A stretch of 64,000 nt of DNA from an uncultured Mucilaginibacter sp. (GCA_903866915.1 CAIPPO010000087.1:1-64000); one strand, 5' to 3'; positions 1-10,879 are shown, numbered from the stretch's first letter. The notes: generated by a model not told the origin, from the sequence alone. Program-made: numbers and translations.

Positions 1-1114
1 AGGTTTTTACTGCTGAAGGTACCGCAATGATCAACGTAGTGATCATAAACACACCACCCAGGAAAGGATTCATGCCGGTAACAAACATGTGGTGACCCCA
101 TACAATAAATGAAAGGGTACTAATACCGATCAGTGAATAAACCATTGCATGGTATCCAAATATTGGCTTGCGTGAATTTACCGATATCACCTCAGACGAG
201 ATACCCATCGCAGGCATGATAACGATATATACTTCCGGGTGACCCAGGAACCAGAACAAGTGCTGGAACAGGATCGGGCTACCACCTGAATAAGGCAATA
301 ACTTTCCGTTTAAAACAATATCAGATAAATAGAAGCTGGTACCAAAGCTACGATCGAAAATCAACAACACTACACCTGCTACCAATACAGGGAAAGACAA
401 AATACCCAGGATAGCAGTAAGGAAGAATGCCCAAACGGTAAGCGGCATTTTCCAAAGGTCCATACCTTTGGTACGCATATTCAATACGGTACTTACATAG
501 TTGATACCACCCATCAATGAGGAGGCAACAAATAATACCATACTGATCAGCCAAAGCGTCATCCCCAATTCTGACCCTTTCATCGCTTTCGGCAGCGCCG
601 ACAAAGGCGGATAAATGGTCCATCCCGCTCCTGCGGGTCCTTTCTGAATAAAGAATGAGGAAAGCATGATGATACTGGCAATAAAGAAGAACCAGTAGGA
701 AAGCATATTCACAAAAGGTGAAGCCATATCGCGTGCTCCAACCTGCAATGGAATAAGTAAATTACTAAAGGTACCGCTCAAACCGGCAGTTAGAACAAAG
801 AATACCATGATGGTACCGTGAATGGTAACCAGCGACAGGTAAAACTCAGGATCAAGGCGTCCGTTAGGGGCAAAACGTCCTAAAAGTGTAGTTAATAAAG
901 GAAAAGACTTATCCGGATACGCCAACTGGATCCTGAAAAGGATTGACAAAAGCATAGCTATAACTGCCATTGTAATACCTGTGATCAGGAATTGTTTGCC
1001 GATCATCTTGTGATCCTGGCTAAACACGTATTTCGTTAGAAAAGTTTCGTGATGATGATGTTCGTGATCATGATCATGAGACACGGCGTGATCTTGAACT
1101 GCTAATGTTGACAT
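1..1114 (-). CDS. ctaD: Cytochrome c oxidase subunit I, 3' end truncated by the window edge
   Basis: Reverse-strand translation from ATG at 1114: MSTLAVQDHAVSHDHDHEHHHHETFLTKYVFSQDHKMIGKQFLITG...; contains HLFWFLGHPEVYI and haem-copper oxidase helices; directly follows subunit II. Confidence 0.95.
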   Translation of the reverse strand, partial: MSTLAVQDHAVSHDHDHEHHHHETFLTKYVFSQDHKMIGKQFLITGITMAVIAMLLSILFRIQLAYPDKSFPLLTTLLGRFAPNGRLDPEFYLSLVTIHGTIMVFFVLTAGLSGTFSNLLIPLQVGARDMASPFVNMLSYWFFFIASIIMLSSFFIQKGPAGAGWTIYPPLSALPKAMKGSELGMTLWLISMVLFVASSLMGGINYVSTVLNMRTKGMDLWKMPLTVWAFFLTAILGILSFPVLVAGVVLLIFDRSFGTSFYLSDIVLNGKLLPYSGGSPILFQHLFWFLGHPEVYIVIMPAMGISSEVISVNSRKPIFGYHAMVYSLIGISTLSFIVWGHHMFVTGMNPFLGGVFMITTLIIAVPSAVKT

Positions 1115-1128
1115 AATCGCTATACTTA

Positions 1129-2310
1129 TTAATTATTTAATGCTATCTTATTTTCTGCTGCGCCAGCTTTGTTACCAGCGTCGGCAAGCTTCCACTCTTT
1201 CCTGATCAGGTCATTGACGTAAGGTTTCTGATGTGAAAGCCATACGCGGTACTCAGCTGGAGTAACTACCATAACCACTTTTTGCATATTATAGTGACCA
1301 CCACCGCAAATCTTGTTGCAATACAACAGGTAATTAAAGCCAGGGTCATCCAACCTGTTGCGCATATCGGCTGTAGTGATGGTTGGTGTAAATTTGAAGA
1401 ATGTCGGCAATCCTGGAACAGCATTCATCTGCAACCTGAAATGTGGCATAAATACGCTATGGATAACGTCCTGCGCATGAATATTTAACCTGATCGATTT
1501 ACCTACCGGCAATACCAATGTATCGGCTCTCAGGTCGTCATAGCTGTTTTTATCTTTCGAGCTAACAGCCAGATTATTACTTTGAGTATAGTAGGTTTGA
1601 TAATCTGTTGTACCCAACTTACCATCAGCACCAGGGTAACGCAATTCCCAGGCAAACTGATGAGCAGTAACATCGATATTGATATCTCCCTTTACCTCAG
1701 TGGTATTGGTGATCTGGCGCCAAAGGAAAAACCCAAAAACCACTAACACTGTCAAAACTATCGCCGGAACGATGGTCCATATTTTTTCGATGGTATTATT
1801 ATGCGGATAATAATAGGCCTTACGTTTTTCAGAGCCACGGTATTTAAATAAAAACCCGAATAACAAGATTTGCGTGATGATAAACACAAAGGTTGTAATG
1901 GCGGTGGTTGTCCAAAACATCTGGTCAATCAACACTCCGTGTGATGAAGCAGGTTCAGGCAATATTTGTTGACCTTGTACTGTAAACGACCAATAGGCAC
2001 CATACAAACCAGCTACCAGAAACACTAAACAGATATAACCAATAAAGTTATTCCAGTTAATACCTTTCTTGCCTTGCATTTTCAGCGTTAGCTCGTATAT
2101 CTTCAGAATTTTTCCAATAACAGCAACTATCACGCATACCAGCAGGAAAAGCAAAACATAATATCCTACTCCCAGCCATTCGCTTCCAGTATCCGCAGCC
2201 GGAGTGCCTGCCGCAGGTGTATCGGCAAACAAGCTGCCAGTTCCCATCAGCAAAAACATAGCGAAAAAGGAACTTAATTTTTTAGAATCTATTAATTTTT
2301 TGAATCCCAT
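1129..2310 (-). CDS. ctaC: Cytochrome c oxidase subunit II
   Basis: CuA motif YCNKICGGGHYNM, HSVFMPHFRLQMNAVPG, N-terminal TM helices. Confidence 0.95.
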   Translation of the reverse strand: MGFKKLIDSKKLSSFFAMFLLMGTGSLFADTPAAGTPAADTGSEWLGVGYYVLLFLLVCVIVAVIGKILKIYELTLKMQGKKGINWNNFIGYICLVFLVAGLYGAYWSFTVQGQQILPEPASSHGVLIDQMFWTTTAITTFVFIITQILLFGFLFKYRGSEKRKAYYYPHNNTIEKIWTIVPAIVLTVLVVFGFFLWRQITNTTEVKGDINIDVTAHQFAWELRYPGADGKLGTTDYQTYYTQSNNLAVSSKDKNSYDDLRADTLVLPVGKSIRLNIHAQDVIHSVFMPHFRLQMNAVPGLPTFFKFTPTITTADMRNRLDDPGFNYLLYCNKICGGGHYNMQKVVMVVTPAEYRVWLSHQKPYVNDLIRKEWKLADAGNKAGAAENKIALNN

Positions 2311-2358
2311 TTTTATATCAGTTTGGTATTCCTAATCGGTTAGCAAATTTAGTTAATA

Positions 2359-3627
2359 TTAAATGTGGTGGTGTAAGCTCTCGTCCAGGAATGGGTGATT
2401 CTTAGGTATAAGAGACTTAAATTTACTCAGCGCAGACAGGGCGAGGAACGTAAACAAACCAGCGAAACCAATAAACACTCCAGGCTCAACCCATGAAATT
2501 ACACCCCAGTACCAATGTTCGTGCGGAGCGATGGTGTTAGGTGCGATCATTTGAAAATAATCAAGCCAGTGGCCAAGAATAATAACAACAGCCATTACCT
2601 GCAAGGTACCAACATAGCGTTTTGAATCGCGCTGCATTAACACCAGCAATGGAGCTCCGAAATTGATCACGATATTTAACCAGAACCAAACCTTGAAATC
2701 AGGCTCCCAGCGACGGAAGAAATAAGCCGACTCTTCAGGAATATTGGCGTAATAGGTAAGCAAAAACTGTGCAAACCACAGGTAAGTCCAGAATACAGAG
2801 AATGCAAACATGAATAAGCCCATATTGTGCAGGTGATTAACTGTTACCCATGATAAGTACCCTTGTTTACGAAGGTAGATAATAACCAGGGTCATAGCAG
2901 CTAAACCGCTTACCCAAAGACCGGCAAGGTTGTACCAACCAAACATGGTCGAGAACCAGCGAGCCTCCAATGACATGATCGTATCAAAAGCAAATACCGG
3001 AACAGTAAAACCAAATAAAACCAGGAAGATAGCAGAGATAACAATGCTTTTGTTATAATATTTCATTCCACCCAACTCGTCTTCATCACGGGAGTATTTT
3101 GCAAACAACCAGCCAAAAAAGCTGTAAACTGCAAGCATACCGATGATACGAAACAAAAAGTAAGGTACATTCAGATAACCCGCTTTGCCTGCGATCACAG
3201 AATCATAAATTCCGCTGTCTTTAATACGCAGATCAGGGGTTGCCCAACGTGCATATAAATATGGTTCGATATGATTTTTTCCATCTACATTTACAGTGTG
3301 GGTCATTTTTAGCCCGGCAATGATAATAACTACCAGGATCAAAGCTGCTATAGGCAAAACCTTACCAAATGCCTGAGGTACACGCAGGATCGATGCCGAC
3401 CAACCTGCCTGAGCCGCATACTGTATGCCGCAAAACATAACCCCGGCTGCACAGACGCAAGTAAAATAATAGCCCATCAGCAACAGGTTTGAAAACGTCC
3501 GCTGCTCGTGGTGAGTTAAAAACCCGGCCACAATGGTTACAACACCGATAACAATAGCGATCAAGCTCCAGGTTTTTACTTTACCTGTAAATTGATATTG
3601 CTCGTCAAAACTATTATGAGTCTTCAT
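2359..3627 (-). CDS. actF: Alternative Complex III subunit ActF (quinol:cytochrome c oxidoreductase membrane subunit)
   Basis: Multi-TM protein of about 420 aa at the expected place between ActE and cox2. Confidence 0.88.
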   Translation of the reverse strand: MKTHNSFDEQYQFTGKVKTWSLIAIVIGVVTIVAGFLTHHEQRTFSNLLLMGYYFTCVCAAGVMFCGIQYAAQAGWSASILRVPQAFGKVLPIAALILVVIIIAGLKMTHTVNVDGKNHIEPYLYARWATPDLRIKDSGIYDSVIAGKAGYLNVPYFLFRIIGMLAVYSFFGWLFAKYSRDEDELGGMKYYNKSIVISAIFLVLFGFTVPVFAFDTIMSLEARWFSTMFGWYNLAGLWVSGLAAMTLVIIYLRKQGYLSWVTVNHLHNMGLFMFAFSVFWTYLWFAQFLLTYYANIPEESAYFFRRWEPDFKVWFWLNIVINFGAPLLVLMQRDSKRYVGTLQVMAVVIILGHWLDYFQMIAPNTIAPHEHWYWGVISWVEPGVFIGFAGLFTFLALSALSKFKSLIPKNHPFLDESLHHHI

Positions 3628-3635
3628 TTAAAATA

Positions 3636-4211
3636 TTATTGTTTTTGTAATTGGTGTACATACTGAACCACTTTCCAGCGTTCTGTCGGCGAAAGTTGCG
3701 AAGCGTATGAACCCATAGCATTCACGCCATAAGTGATGGTATGATAAATTTTTCCATCAGTAAGATCTTTCATATTACCACCCCTTGAACTCTGTCCCTT
3801 CGAATAAGAAGGCGGCGGCGGGTAACCATGCTGCACCACCAAACCATCACCCTGTCCACCTAAGCCATGGCAAGGTGAGCAAAAACTGATAAATAACTGT
3901 TTACCATCTTCAAGGCTTTCTGCAGTTTCGGCAAGCGGACTTTTCACCTCGGTGCCAGCCAACTCATAACCATCTTTGGTATTTGGATAATCAAAAGTTG
4001 TAAATCCAACCGGAATTGTACCGGCAGGTGCTTTCTGAGCAGTTTTTCCGTCCTTAAAATTAGGGTTCGGCTGATCAGGGTCATACGCAATATGCTCGTA
4101 CATATTGGGGGCGTATTCCCAGCCTGTGCTTCTTTTATCCTTGCACGAGCTTACTGCGATAGCAGCTGCAACGGCAACTGACGCAAGTCCCAATATCTTT
4201 GTTTTATTCAT
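3636..4211 (-). CDS. actE: Alternative Complex III monohaem cytochrome c subunit ActE
   Basis: Lipobox-like signal (VSSCKDK), one CSPCH haem motif. Start at second Met (MNKTKILG) preferred; overlaps the actD 3' end. Confidence 0.88.
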   Translation of the reverse strand: MNKTKILGLASVAVAAAIAVSSCKDKRSTGWEYAPNMYEHIAYDPDQPNPNFKDGKTAQKAPAGTIPVGFTTFDYPNTKDGYELAGTEVKSPLAETAESLEDGKQLFISFCSPCHGLGGQGDGLVVQHGYPPPPSYSKGQSSRGGNMKDLTDGKIYHTITYGVNAMGSYASQLSPTERWKVVQYVHQLQKQ

Positions 4212-4740
4212 AGCTAACATATTTTCTGTCGTTATGCTTAATTTCTACAGCTCCGGCATCACGCAGGATATTAGTGATATCCTCATGAGGAACATTTCCT
4301 TTGGCATCTATCGCGATCACAAAACGATCGTCAGTTGCCCGCAGATCCATCACCCGTGGCGCACGTCCCGGGAAAAGGTGTGTGGCAAAAAAGAAGGTTA
4401 TGGTCATACCAAATGCGGTAAACAGTACGGTCCACTCGAAAGTTGCCGGGATAAAATCCGGAACAGCAAATGCAGGCTTACCACCAATATTCATCGGCCA
4501 GTCATGTACCAGGGTATAATACACGATACTAAAAATTGTTGTTCCACCCAAAATACCGAACATAAAGGCTGCATAACCCAATCGTGAAGGTTTTACACCC
4601 AGCTTATCTTCAATACCGTGAATTGGCATTGGGGTATAAACGTCATAAATCGGAACGCTGTTCTTTTTCAATTCGTCGATCCCATGCAGCAAGACATCCG
4701 GATCGTCAAAAAGCCCCAATATAAATTTAGTGCTGCTCAT
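4204..4740 (-). CDS. actD: Alternative Complex III subunit ActD (DUF3341)
   Basis: KFILGLFDDPDVLLHGIDELKKNSVPIYDVYTPMPIHGIEDKLG; position between actC and actE. Confidence 0.9.
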   Translation of the reverse strand: MSSTKFILGLFDDPDVLLHGIDELKKNSVPIYDVYTPMPIHGIEDKLGVKPSRLGYAAFMFGILGGTTIFSIVYYTLVHDWPMNIGGKPAFAVPDFIPATFEWTVLFTAFGMTITFFFATHLFPGRAPRVMDLRATDDRFVIAIDAKGNVPHEDITNILRDAGAVEIKHNDRKYVSYE

Positions 4741-4746
4741 TATTTC

Positions 4747-6216
4747 TTATTTTTTATAGTCTGCCAGTTCTACACTGTCAAATTTCGTTAACGACTCTTT
4801 ATAGAATTCAACCTGTTGAGGCTCTAGGTGTCCCTCAGCCATCAATTTCTTCTTAGCCTGTTCACTAGATGATTTCAGCAATAGTTTCACTTCTGCCATT
4901 GCAATTGAAGGAAGCACCCTGATGAATAAAAGGAACATGGTAAAGAATAAACCGATTGAACCGATAAATATACTTACGTCGATCCATGTTGGATAAAACA
5001 TCGCCCAGCTCGAAGGGATAAAATCGCGGTGCAGTGAAGTTACAATGATCACGAAACGCTCGAACCACATACCAATGTTTACTACAATAGATAATACCCA
5101 TGAAACATGAATGTTGGTCCTGATTTTTTTGAACCACATCAATTGGGTCATCAATACGTTACAACCATACATCATACAACCTGCCCACCAGTAAGGGCCG
5201 ATAAAGCGATTTAAGAAAGTATATTGCTCATATTCACCACCTGAGTAGTAAGCGATAAAGAATTCAGTTAAATAAGCCACGCCAACGATAGAGCCTGTAA
5301 CAAGGATGATCTTGTTCATAGCTTCGATATGGAACATGGTGATATAGTTCTCCAACCCTAATACTTTACGTACAACAAGCAATAGGGTCTGCACCATAGC
5401 GAAACCAGAGAAAATAGCTCCGGCAACGAAATATGGAGGGAAAATGGTCGTATGCCAGCCCGGCTCAAGCGATGTAGCAAAGTCCATAGATACGATGGTG
5501 TGTACCGAAAGTACCAGCGGGGTTGAAACACCAGCCAGGATCAAACATACCGTCTCAAAACGCTGCCATGTTTTTAATGAACCTGTCCATCCGAAAGAAG
5601 CAATTGAATAGATCCTGCGGCGGATACCAGTTGCACGGTCGCGAATCGTTGCCAGATCGGGTAATAAACCAGTATACCAGAACAATAAGGATACCGAGAA
5701 GTAAGTTGATATCGCAAATACGTCCCAGATCAAAGGCGAGTTAAAGTTAACCCATAATGAACCGTATTGGTTTGGCAATGGTAATGAATATACTGCCATC
5801 CACGGGCGACCCATGTGACAAACAATATAACTGGCCGCACAAATTACCGCGAAGATGGTCATCGCTTCTGCCGACCGGTTGATAGAGTTACGCCAGTTTT
5901 GACGGAACAGTAATAAGATAGCAGAAATAAGCGTACCAGCGTGACCAATACCTACCCACCAAACGAAGCCGGTGATATCCCATGCCCAACCTACTGTTTT
6001 ATTTAAACCCCAGGAACCTATACCGTACCAAAAAGTCCAGCTTACTGCAAATACCCAAAGGAGTGCACCCAGGGATGCCACCGTAAAACCGATCCACCAC
6101 GCCTTATTTGGCATGTTTTCTACGGGTTTTAAAATATCATCTGTCACTTTCGCGTAGGTGATATTCTCGCCGGTTACCAACGGTTCCCTTATTATTGATT
6201 CATGATGAGATGCCAT
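4747..6216 (-). CDS. actC: Alternative Complex III subunit ActC (NrfD/PsrC-like quinol-binding membrane protein)
   Basis: NrfD-like helices, WWVGIGHAGTLISAILLLFRQNWR; operon position. Confidence 0.92.
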   Translation of the reverse strand: MASHHESIIREPLVTGENITYAKVTDDILKPVENMPNKAWWIGFTVASLGALLWVFAVSWTFWYGIGSWGLNKTVGWAWDITGFVWWVGIGHAGTLISAILLLFRQNWRNSINRSAEAMTIFAVICAASYIVCHMGRPWMAVYSLPLPNQYGSLWVNFNSPLIWDVFAISTYFSVSLLFWYTGLLPDLATIRDRATGIRRRIYSIASFGWTGSLKTWQRFETVCLILAGVSTPLVLSVHTIVSMDFATSLEPGWHTTIFPPYFVAGAIFSGFAMVQTLLLVVRKVLGLENYITMFHIEAMNKIILVTGSIVGVAYLTEFFIAYYSGGEYEQYTFLNRFIGPYWWAGCMMYGCNVLMTQLMWFKKIRTNIHVSWVLSIVVNIGMWFERFVIIVTSLHRDFIPSSWAMFYPTWIDVSIFIGSIGLFFTMFLLFIRVLPSIAMAEVKLLLKSSSEQAKKKLMAEGHLEPQQVEFYKESLTKFDSVELADYKK

Positions 6217-6241
6217 ACGTTATCTATCTCTTGTTTTATTA

Positions 6242-9200
6242 TTAAGCTTCAGTTTCTACAGTATTCCTAACCTTTACCTGGTAACCAATACCTGGTTGTA
6301 CGTTAAGTTCTTCCAATACATAATATGTTCTTTCGCTGTCCAGCAATTTGGCAACTTCAGAGTTCTTATCGTTCCTGTTACCAAATACGATGGCGTTGGT
6401 CGGACAAGTTTGCTGGCAGGCAGTTTTAATATCACCGTCAGCAACAGGGCGTTTTTCGATCTTGGCTTTCAGTTTACCCGCCTGGATACGCTGAATACAC
6501 ATAGAGCATTTTTCCATTACCCCACGGAAACGAGTAGTAACATCCGGGTTTAGCACCAAATGGGTATGCTCATTTATCAGGTAGTTATCAAAACGCGAAT
6601 CGTTCCAATAGTTGAACCAGTTAAAGCGACGCACTTTATATGGACAGTTGTTAGCGCAATAACGGGTACCGATACAACGGTTATAAGCCATGTGATTCAA
6701 ACCTTCGCTTGAGTGTACCGTTGCTAATACCGGACATACTGTTTCGCATGGTGCGTGATCGCAATGCTGGCAAAGCATTGGTTGATAAACAACCGATACA
6801 TTGTCCAAGTCCTTCAGGTCCTGAATTTCTTTTTCTTCGGTTACTGATTTACCTCCATCGTTGAAGCTGTAGTAACGGTCGATACGGATCCAGTGCATTT
6901 CACGGCGGCGGCGAACTTCATCGCGGCCGACCACCGGTATATTATTTTCAGCGCTACATGCTACCACGCAGGCGCCGCAACCGGTACAGGCGTTCAGGTC
7001 GATCGCCATTACCCAGTTGTATTGAGGATGATCATAGTCATCCCATAAAGTTTCGTATTCTTTATGTTTAAGGGAACCACCGCTATTTGAAGTTGGGTCC
7101 TTAACGAAGTCTTTCAAAGTAGTTTCACGGATCACATTACGACCTTCGATCGAATGGTGGGTCTGTGTTTGCGCCAGAATGATCTGGTCACCAGTAGGTG
7201 TAATTTTTGCAACTGTACTGTTCTGGAAGGTTCCGTTCTCTGCGATCTGCAGCGGGTACACATTCTTACCAGCACCCAAGCCCACCGGACCAACTTCAGT
7301 ACGACCGTAACCAACAGCGATCGAGATAGTACCCTGAGTTTGACCAGGCTGAGCAAGTATAGGTAAGGTAACTGTTTTCTGACCGTCGACAGCAATCGTG
7401 ATCACATCGCCCTGCACATAGCCCGCATTTCTGATATCAGTTGGCGACATGGCAGCAAAGTTATCCCAGGTAACTTTAGATACCGGATCAGGCATTTCCT
7501 GTAACCATGGGTTATTGGCACGTTTACCATCACGCAATGCAACCGATTGGTAAAGTTGTATTTCGTAACTTCCTGCAGGAGCTGCGTATTTGCTGCTTTG
7601 TACAAGGATCGTTTGGGCTACACCATTCAAATCTTTGCTAAAGCTATAGTTAGAAGCTGGTTTGTCGGCTACTTTAACGAAACCGGTTTGCAACAACGTT
7701 TCCCAACCTTTAAGGCCCGAAAGGCCACCTTTTGCAAGCAGGTTTTTGTCCCAGTTATTGCGTACGTAAGTGTAATAATCTTTAGTGGTACTGTCAGACC
7801 AGTTTAATAAACTTTGCTCTGCCTGGCGGGTATCATAAACAGGGTTGATGGCTGGCTGTATGATCGTATAATAACCTTCGATCGGGTTGCTATCACCCCA
7901 TGATTCCAAATAATAATTTGCTGGTGCGACCACATTGCTATGAACAGAGGTTTCATCCTTGCTGCCAGCGAAGTTTACGCGCAAACGAACTTTCTTCAAT
8001 GCTTCTGCAAATTCTGCGCCTTTATAATATTCATATACCGGATTTGCATTCAGGAAGAATACAGCATCCACTTCGCCGCGTTCAACCTCAGCTACAAACT
8101 CAACAAACTCTGCGTCGTTGCCTTTATATTGATTGGAATAATTATCAAGATCGATCGTTGTACCATAGCTTCCCAATTGTGCGTTGATCGCATTTACAAG
8201 AATCTGCTTGGCTACATCATTTGAACCAGAAACTACCAAAGCTTTGCCTTTGGCTGCTTTCAATTCAGCCGCAACCAATTTAACAGCTTTATCAGCGTTT
8301 ACATTTGCCAATGGCTTGCTGCCAGGCAAAGTTGTACCTGTAATAGCATTGTATAAATTAACCAAAGCAGGACCTTCTTCAGATGGTTTGATCAGCACAC
8401 GGCTGTCGGCATTTGAACCAGTAAGGCTCATTCCGGTCTCAAACTGAATATGGCGGGACATTTTTTTACTGGCCAGCGATTTGCTGTTCCGGTTTTGAAC
8501 CCATTGGGTGCTAAACTCATCAGGAGATATCCAGGTTCCGAGGAAATCGGCACCGAAGCTCACGATAACATCAGCCTTTTCGAAATGGTAATGCGGGATA
8601 ACCGCTTTGCCAAAACTATTCTGGTTAGCTTGTATGATACCTGTATAAGATACGGCATCATAAGTAATATGTTTTGTAGTAGGGAACTGCGCTATAAAAT
8701 CTGCGATCACAGCCAAAGTTGATGGGCTGTTGATAGAAGAAGTAACTAACCTGATTTTTTTATTTGCCGCCTTGATCACCGCAAGTTCGAGTTTAACAAA
8801 AGCGTCAATTTCGGGCCAGCTTGAATCGGTACCATCCAATAATGGATTGTTAAAACGATTGTAATCGTACAGATCGAGTACAGAAGCCTGAGCCTGGGCG
8901 CTCAAACCACCTTTAGAGAACAGGTCGTTAGGATTACCTTCTATTTTGATCGGACGTCCTTCTCGGGTTTTAACCAGGATAGCGTGACCATCATAGGTAG
9001 AAACATAGTAGTTAGCCACACCCGGAGTAATTTCTTCCGGTTTGATCAGGTAAGGGATGGATTTATGCACCGGCACCTTCTGACAGGCAGCCAGCGTAAC
9101 CGCACCAACACCAAAGCCCAAAGCTTTCAGGAAGTCGCGACGCGGGGTTTTACCTGCGAGGCCACCACCGGTCAATACATCCTCAATAGGGATCGGCTCG

Positions 9201-9286
9201 GCAAACTCGTGTTTATTTTTCTCAACAAATTCCGGTTCGTTGTTTAGTTCTTCTAAACCCTTCCAGTATTTCTTATTGCTGTCCAT
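6242..9286 (-). CDS. actB: Alternative Complex III subunit ActB (molybdopterin oxidoreductase-like plus ferredoxin domain, Tat-variant)
   Basis: PRRDFLKALGFGVGAVTLAAC twin-arginine/lipobox; C-terminal 4Fe-4S cysteine clusters (CTGCGACVVAC, CQHCDHAPCETVCP, CIGTRYCANNCPY, CSMCIQR). Confidence 0.93.
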   Translation of the reverse strand: MDSNKKYWKGLEELNNEPEFVEKNKHEFAEPIPIEDVLTGGGLAGKTPRRDFLKALGFGVGAVTLAACQKVPVHKSIPYLIKPEEITPGVANYYVSTYDGHAILVKTREGRPIKIEGNPNDLFSKGGLSAQAQASVLDLYDYNRFNNPLLDGTDSSWPEIDAFVKLELAVIKAANKKIRLVTSSINSPSTLAVIADFIAQFPTTKHITYDAVSYTGIIQANQNSFGKAVIPHYHFEKADVIVSFGADFLGTWISPDEFSTQWVQNRNSKSLASKKMSRHIQFETGMSLTGSNADSRVLIKPSEEGPALVNLYNAITGTTLPGSKPLANVNADKAVKLVAAELKAAKGKALVVSGSNDVAKQILVNAINAQLGSYGTTIDLDNYSNQYKGNDAEFVEFVAEVERGEVDAVFFLNANPVYEYYKGAEFAEALKKVRLRVNFAGSKDETSVHSNVVAPANYYLESWGDSNPIEGYYTIIQPAINPVYDTRQAEQSLLNWSDSTTKDYYTYVRNNWDKNLLAKGGLSGLKGWETLLQTGFVKVADKPASNYSFSKDLNGVAQTILVQSSKYAAPAGSYEIQLYQSVALRDGKRANNPWLQEMPDPVSKVTWDNFAAMSPTDIRNAGYVQGDVITIAVDGQKTVTLPILAQPGQTQGTISIAVGYGRTEVGPVGLGAGKNVYPLQIAENGTFQNSTVAKITPTGDQIILAQTQTHHSIEGRNVIRETTLKDFVKDPTSNSGGSLKHKEYETLWDDYDHPQYNWVMAIDLNACTGCGACVVACSAENNIPVVGRDEVRRRREMHWIRIDRYYSFNDGGKSVTEEKEIQDLKDLDNVSVVYQPMLCQHCDHAPCETVCPVLATVHSSEGLNHMAYNRCIGTRYCANNCPYKVRRFNWFNYWNDSRFDNYLINEHTHLVLNPDVTTRFRGVMEKCSMCIQRIQAGKLKAKIEKRPVADGDIKTACQQTCPTNAIVFGNRNDKNSEVAKLLDSERTYYVLEELNVQPGIGYQVKVRNTVETEA

Positions 9287-9323
9287 TTAAGCTATATAAA
9301 CTGTAATGTTTCCTAAATATTTA

Positions 9324-10601
9324 TTAATAATGGCACTTGCCGCACTCGATACCGCCCATTTGAGCTTCTGTCACTTTACCGCCTTTTCTCAGCAATTCGT
9401 GCACTGCTTCCATTTTTTCGTAGTAAGCGTTGCCTTTATAATTGATCTCGGTCCGTTTGTGGCACTGTATACACCATTTCATTGTCAAAGGCGAATACTG
9501 ATACATTTCTTTCATGGATTGAACCGGACCGTGGCAGGTAGTACATTCAATTTTTCCAACAGTTACGTGTTGAGAGTGGTTGAAGTAAGCGAAATCGGGC
9601 AGGTTGTGGATACGTACCCATTGTACAGGACGTGCCAGTGTGCTATCGTATTTCTGAGTCTTAGGATCAAAGCCGATTGCAGTATATATCTTGGCGATCT
9701 CCGTTGAAGGCTCGGTAGCATCTTTCCTTCTATCGATCACTTTGTGGCAGTTCATACAAACATTCAGTGATGGGATAGAAGCATTTTTTGACTTGTATGC
9801 ACCAGAGTGGCAGTACTGACATTTGATCTGCATCTCGCCTGCATGCAGGTCGTGCGGATATTTGATCGGCTGAACTGGCTGGTAACCGGTATGTACGTTG
9901 GTATTCCATAGCGAAACCCAGGTCCAGCTGCCTCCGGCAATTGAAACACATAACAATACAAAAAACACAAGCTTCTTATTTTTAGCGAGACGCTTAACAG
10001 TGGCATATTTATCAACCGGTGTAGTGTCAACTGCAGCCGGTGCCATTAAAATTTCTGGTTTGGTAGCAACCAGATTGTCTAAAGTTTTAACAACTCTATT
10101 CAGCACCAGGATCACGATGAAGGCAAGGATAATAACGCCCAACAAGGCGTAAACGATCAACATGCTTGGTCCTTGTTCTACTGCGACTGTAGCCTGTGCA
10201 GCTTTGGCTTTGTCCTGTATATCTTTATAGGCCGCACGTACGTAAGTGATAATATTGCCAGCGTCTGCATCAGACAAATCAGTGAACACTGTCATACCAG
10301 CCTGATTGAACTGGTTATAGATGTCCATGGCTTTTTTATCCTTAGCTGCCATTAACGCCTGGTTATTCTGGATCCATTTGACAAGCCATTTGTCGTCAGT
10401 TTCCTTGGTCAACTGAGGACCTAAAGCCGGACCGATAACCTGCTTGTCGATTGCGTGACAAGCCGTACATTTTGCTTTGAAAATAGCTTCGCCCTTGGTA
10501 GCATCGGTCTGCGCATTCGCAGATATGCTCAAGATAGCAAGCCCGGCTACCAGCAAAAATGCCCGGTAAAAATGTTTAAAAGTAAATGAGATGCTACTCA
10601 T
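9324..10601 (-). CDS. actA: Alternative Complex III multihaem cytochrome c subunit ActA with N-terminal monohaem domain
   Basis: Six CXXCH motifs: CTACH, CQYCH, CMNCH, CTTCH, CIQCH, CGKCH; first gene of the act operon. Confidence 0.92.
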   Translation of the reverse strand: MSSISFTFKHFYRAFLLVAGLAILSISANAQTDATKGEAIFKAKCTACHAIDKQVIGPALGPQLTKETDDKWLVKWIQNNQALMAAKDKKAMDIYNQFNQAGMTVFTDLSDADAGNIITYVRAAYKDIQDKAKAAQATVAVEQGPSMLIVYALLGVIILAFIVILVLNRVVKTLDNLVATKPEILMAPAAVDTTPVDKYATVKRLAKNKKLVFFVLLCVSIAGGSWTWVSLWNTNVHTGYQPVQPIKYPHDLHAGEMQIKCQYCHSGAYKSKNASIPSLNVCMNCHKVIDRRKDATEPSTEIAKIYTAIGFDPKTQKYDSTLARPVQWVRIHNLPDFAYFNHSQHVTVGKIECTTCHGPVQSMKEMYQYSPLTMKWCIQCHKRTEINYKGNAYYEKMEAVHELLRKGGKVTEAQMGGIECGKCHY

Positions 10602-10763
10602 AAAGTGTATTTATGCTTAATGAATTTCCGTTTTATCCTTATGAAGTCAATTGCAGGCGCGTGAATTGCTTCGGGTTTTCCAGCCACAAAAGTAAAATTT
10701 ATTACAGTATCGCTGACAAATAAATGACGCTTATATATAATTTATAATTGTTCTAAATAACGT

Positions 10764-10800
10764 AAAAAGAGGCCTCTATTAACTCAAAAACGGCCTTTTT
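10764..10800 (-). terminator. Possible rho-independent terminator downstream of the deoxyhypusine-synthase-like gene
   Basis: Inverted AAAAAGGCC...GGCCTCTTTTT read on the minus strand, about 80 nt past the stop codon. Confidence 0.4.
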
Positions 10801-10879
10801 GGCGCCCAAACTTAAATTTGCCCAGGTTTTTACCAATTGATCTGGATTAAATTGTGCTAAATATTTTGAAAAAATAAAG

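Noticed and set aside
4105-4587. 160-aa plus-strand ORF in the act operon
   Set aside because: Antisense to actD/actE; no supporting features.
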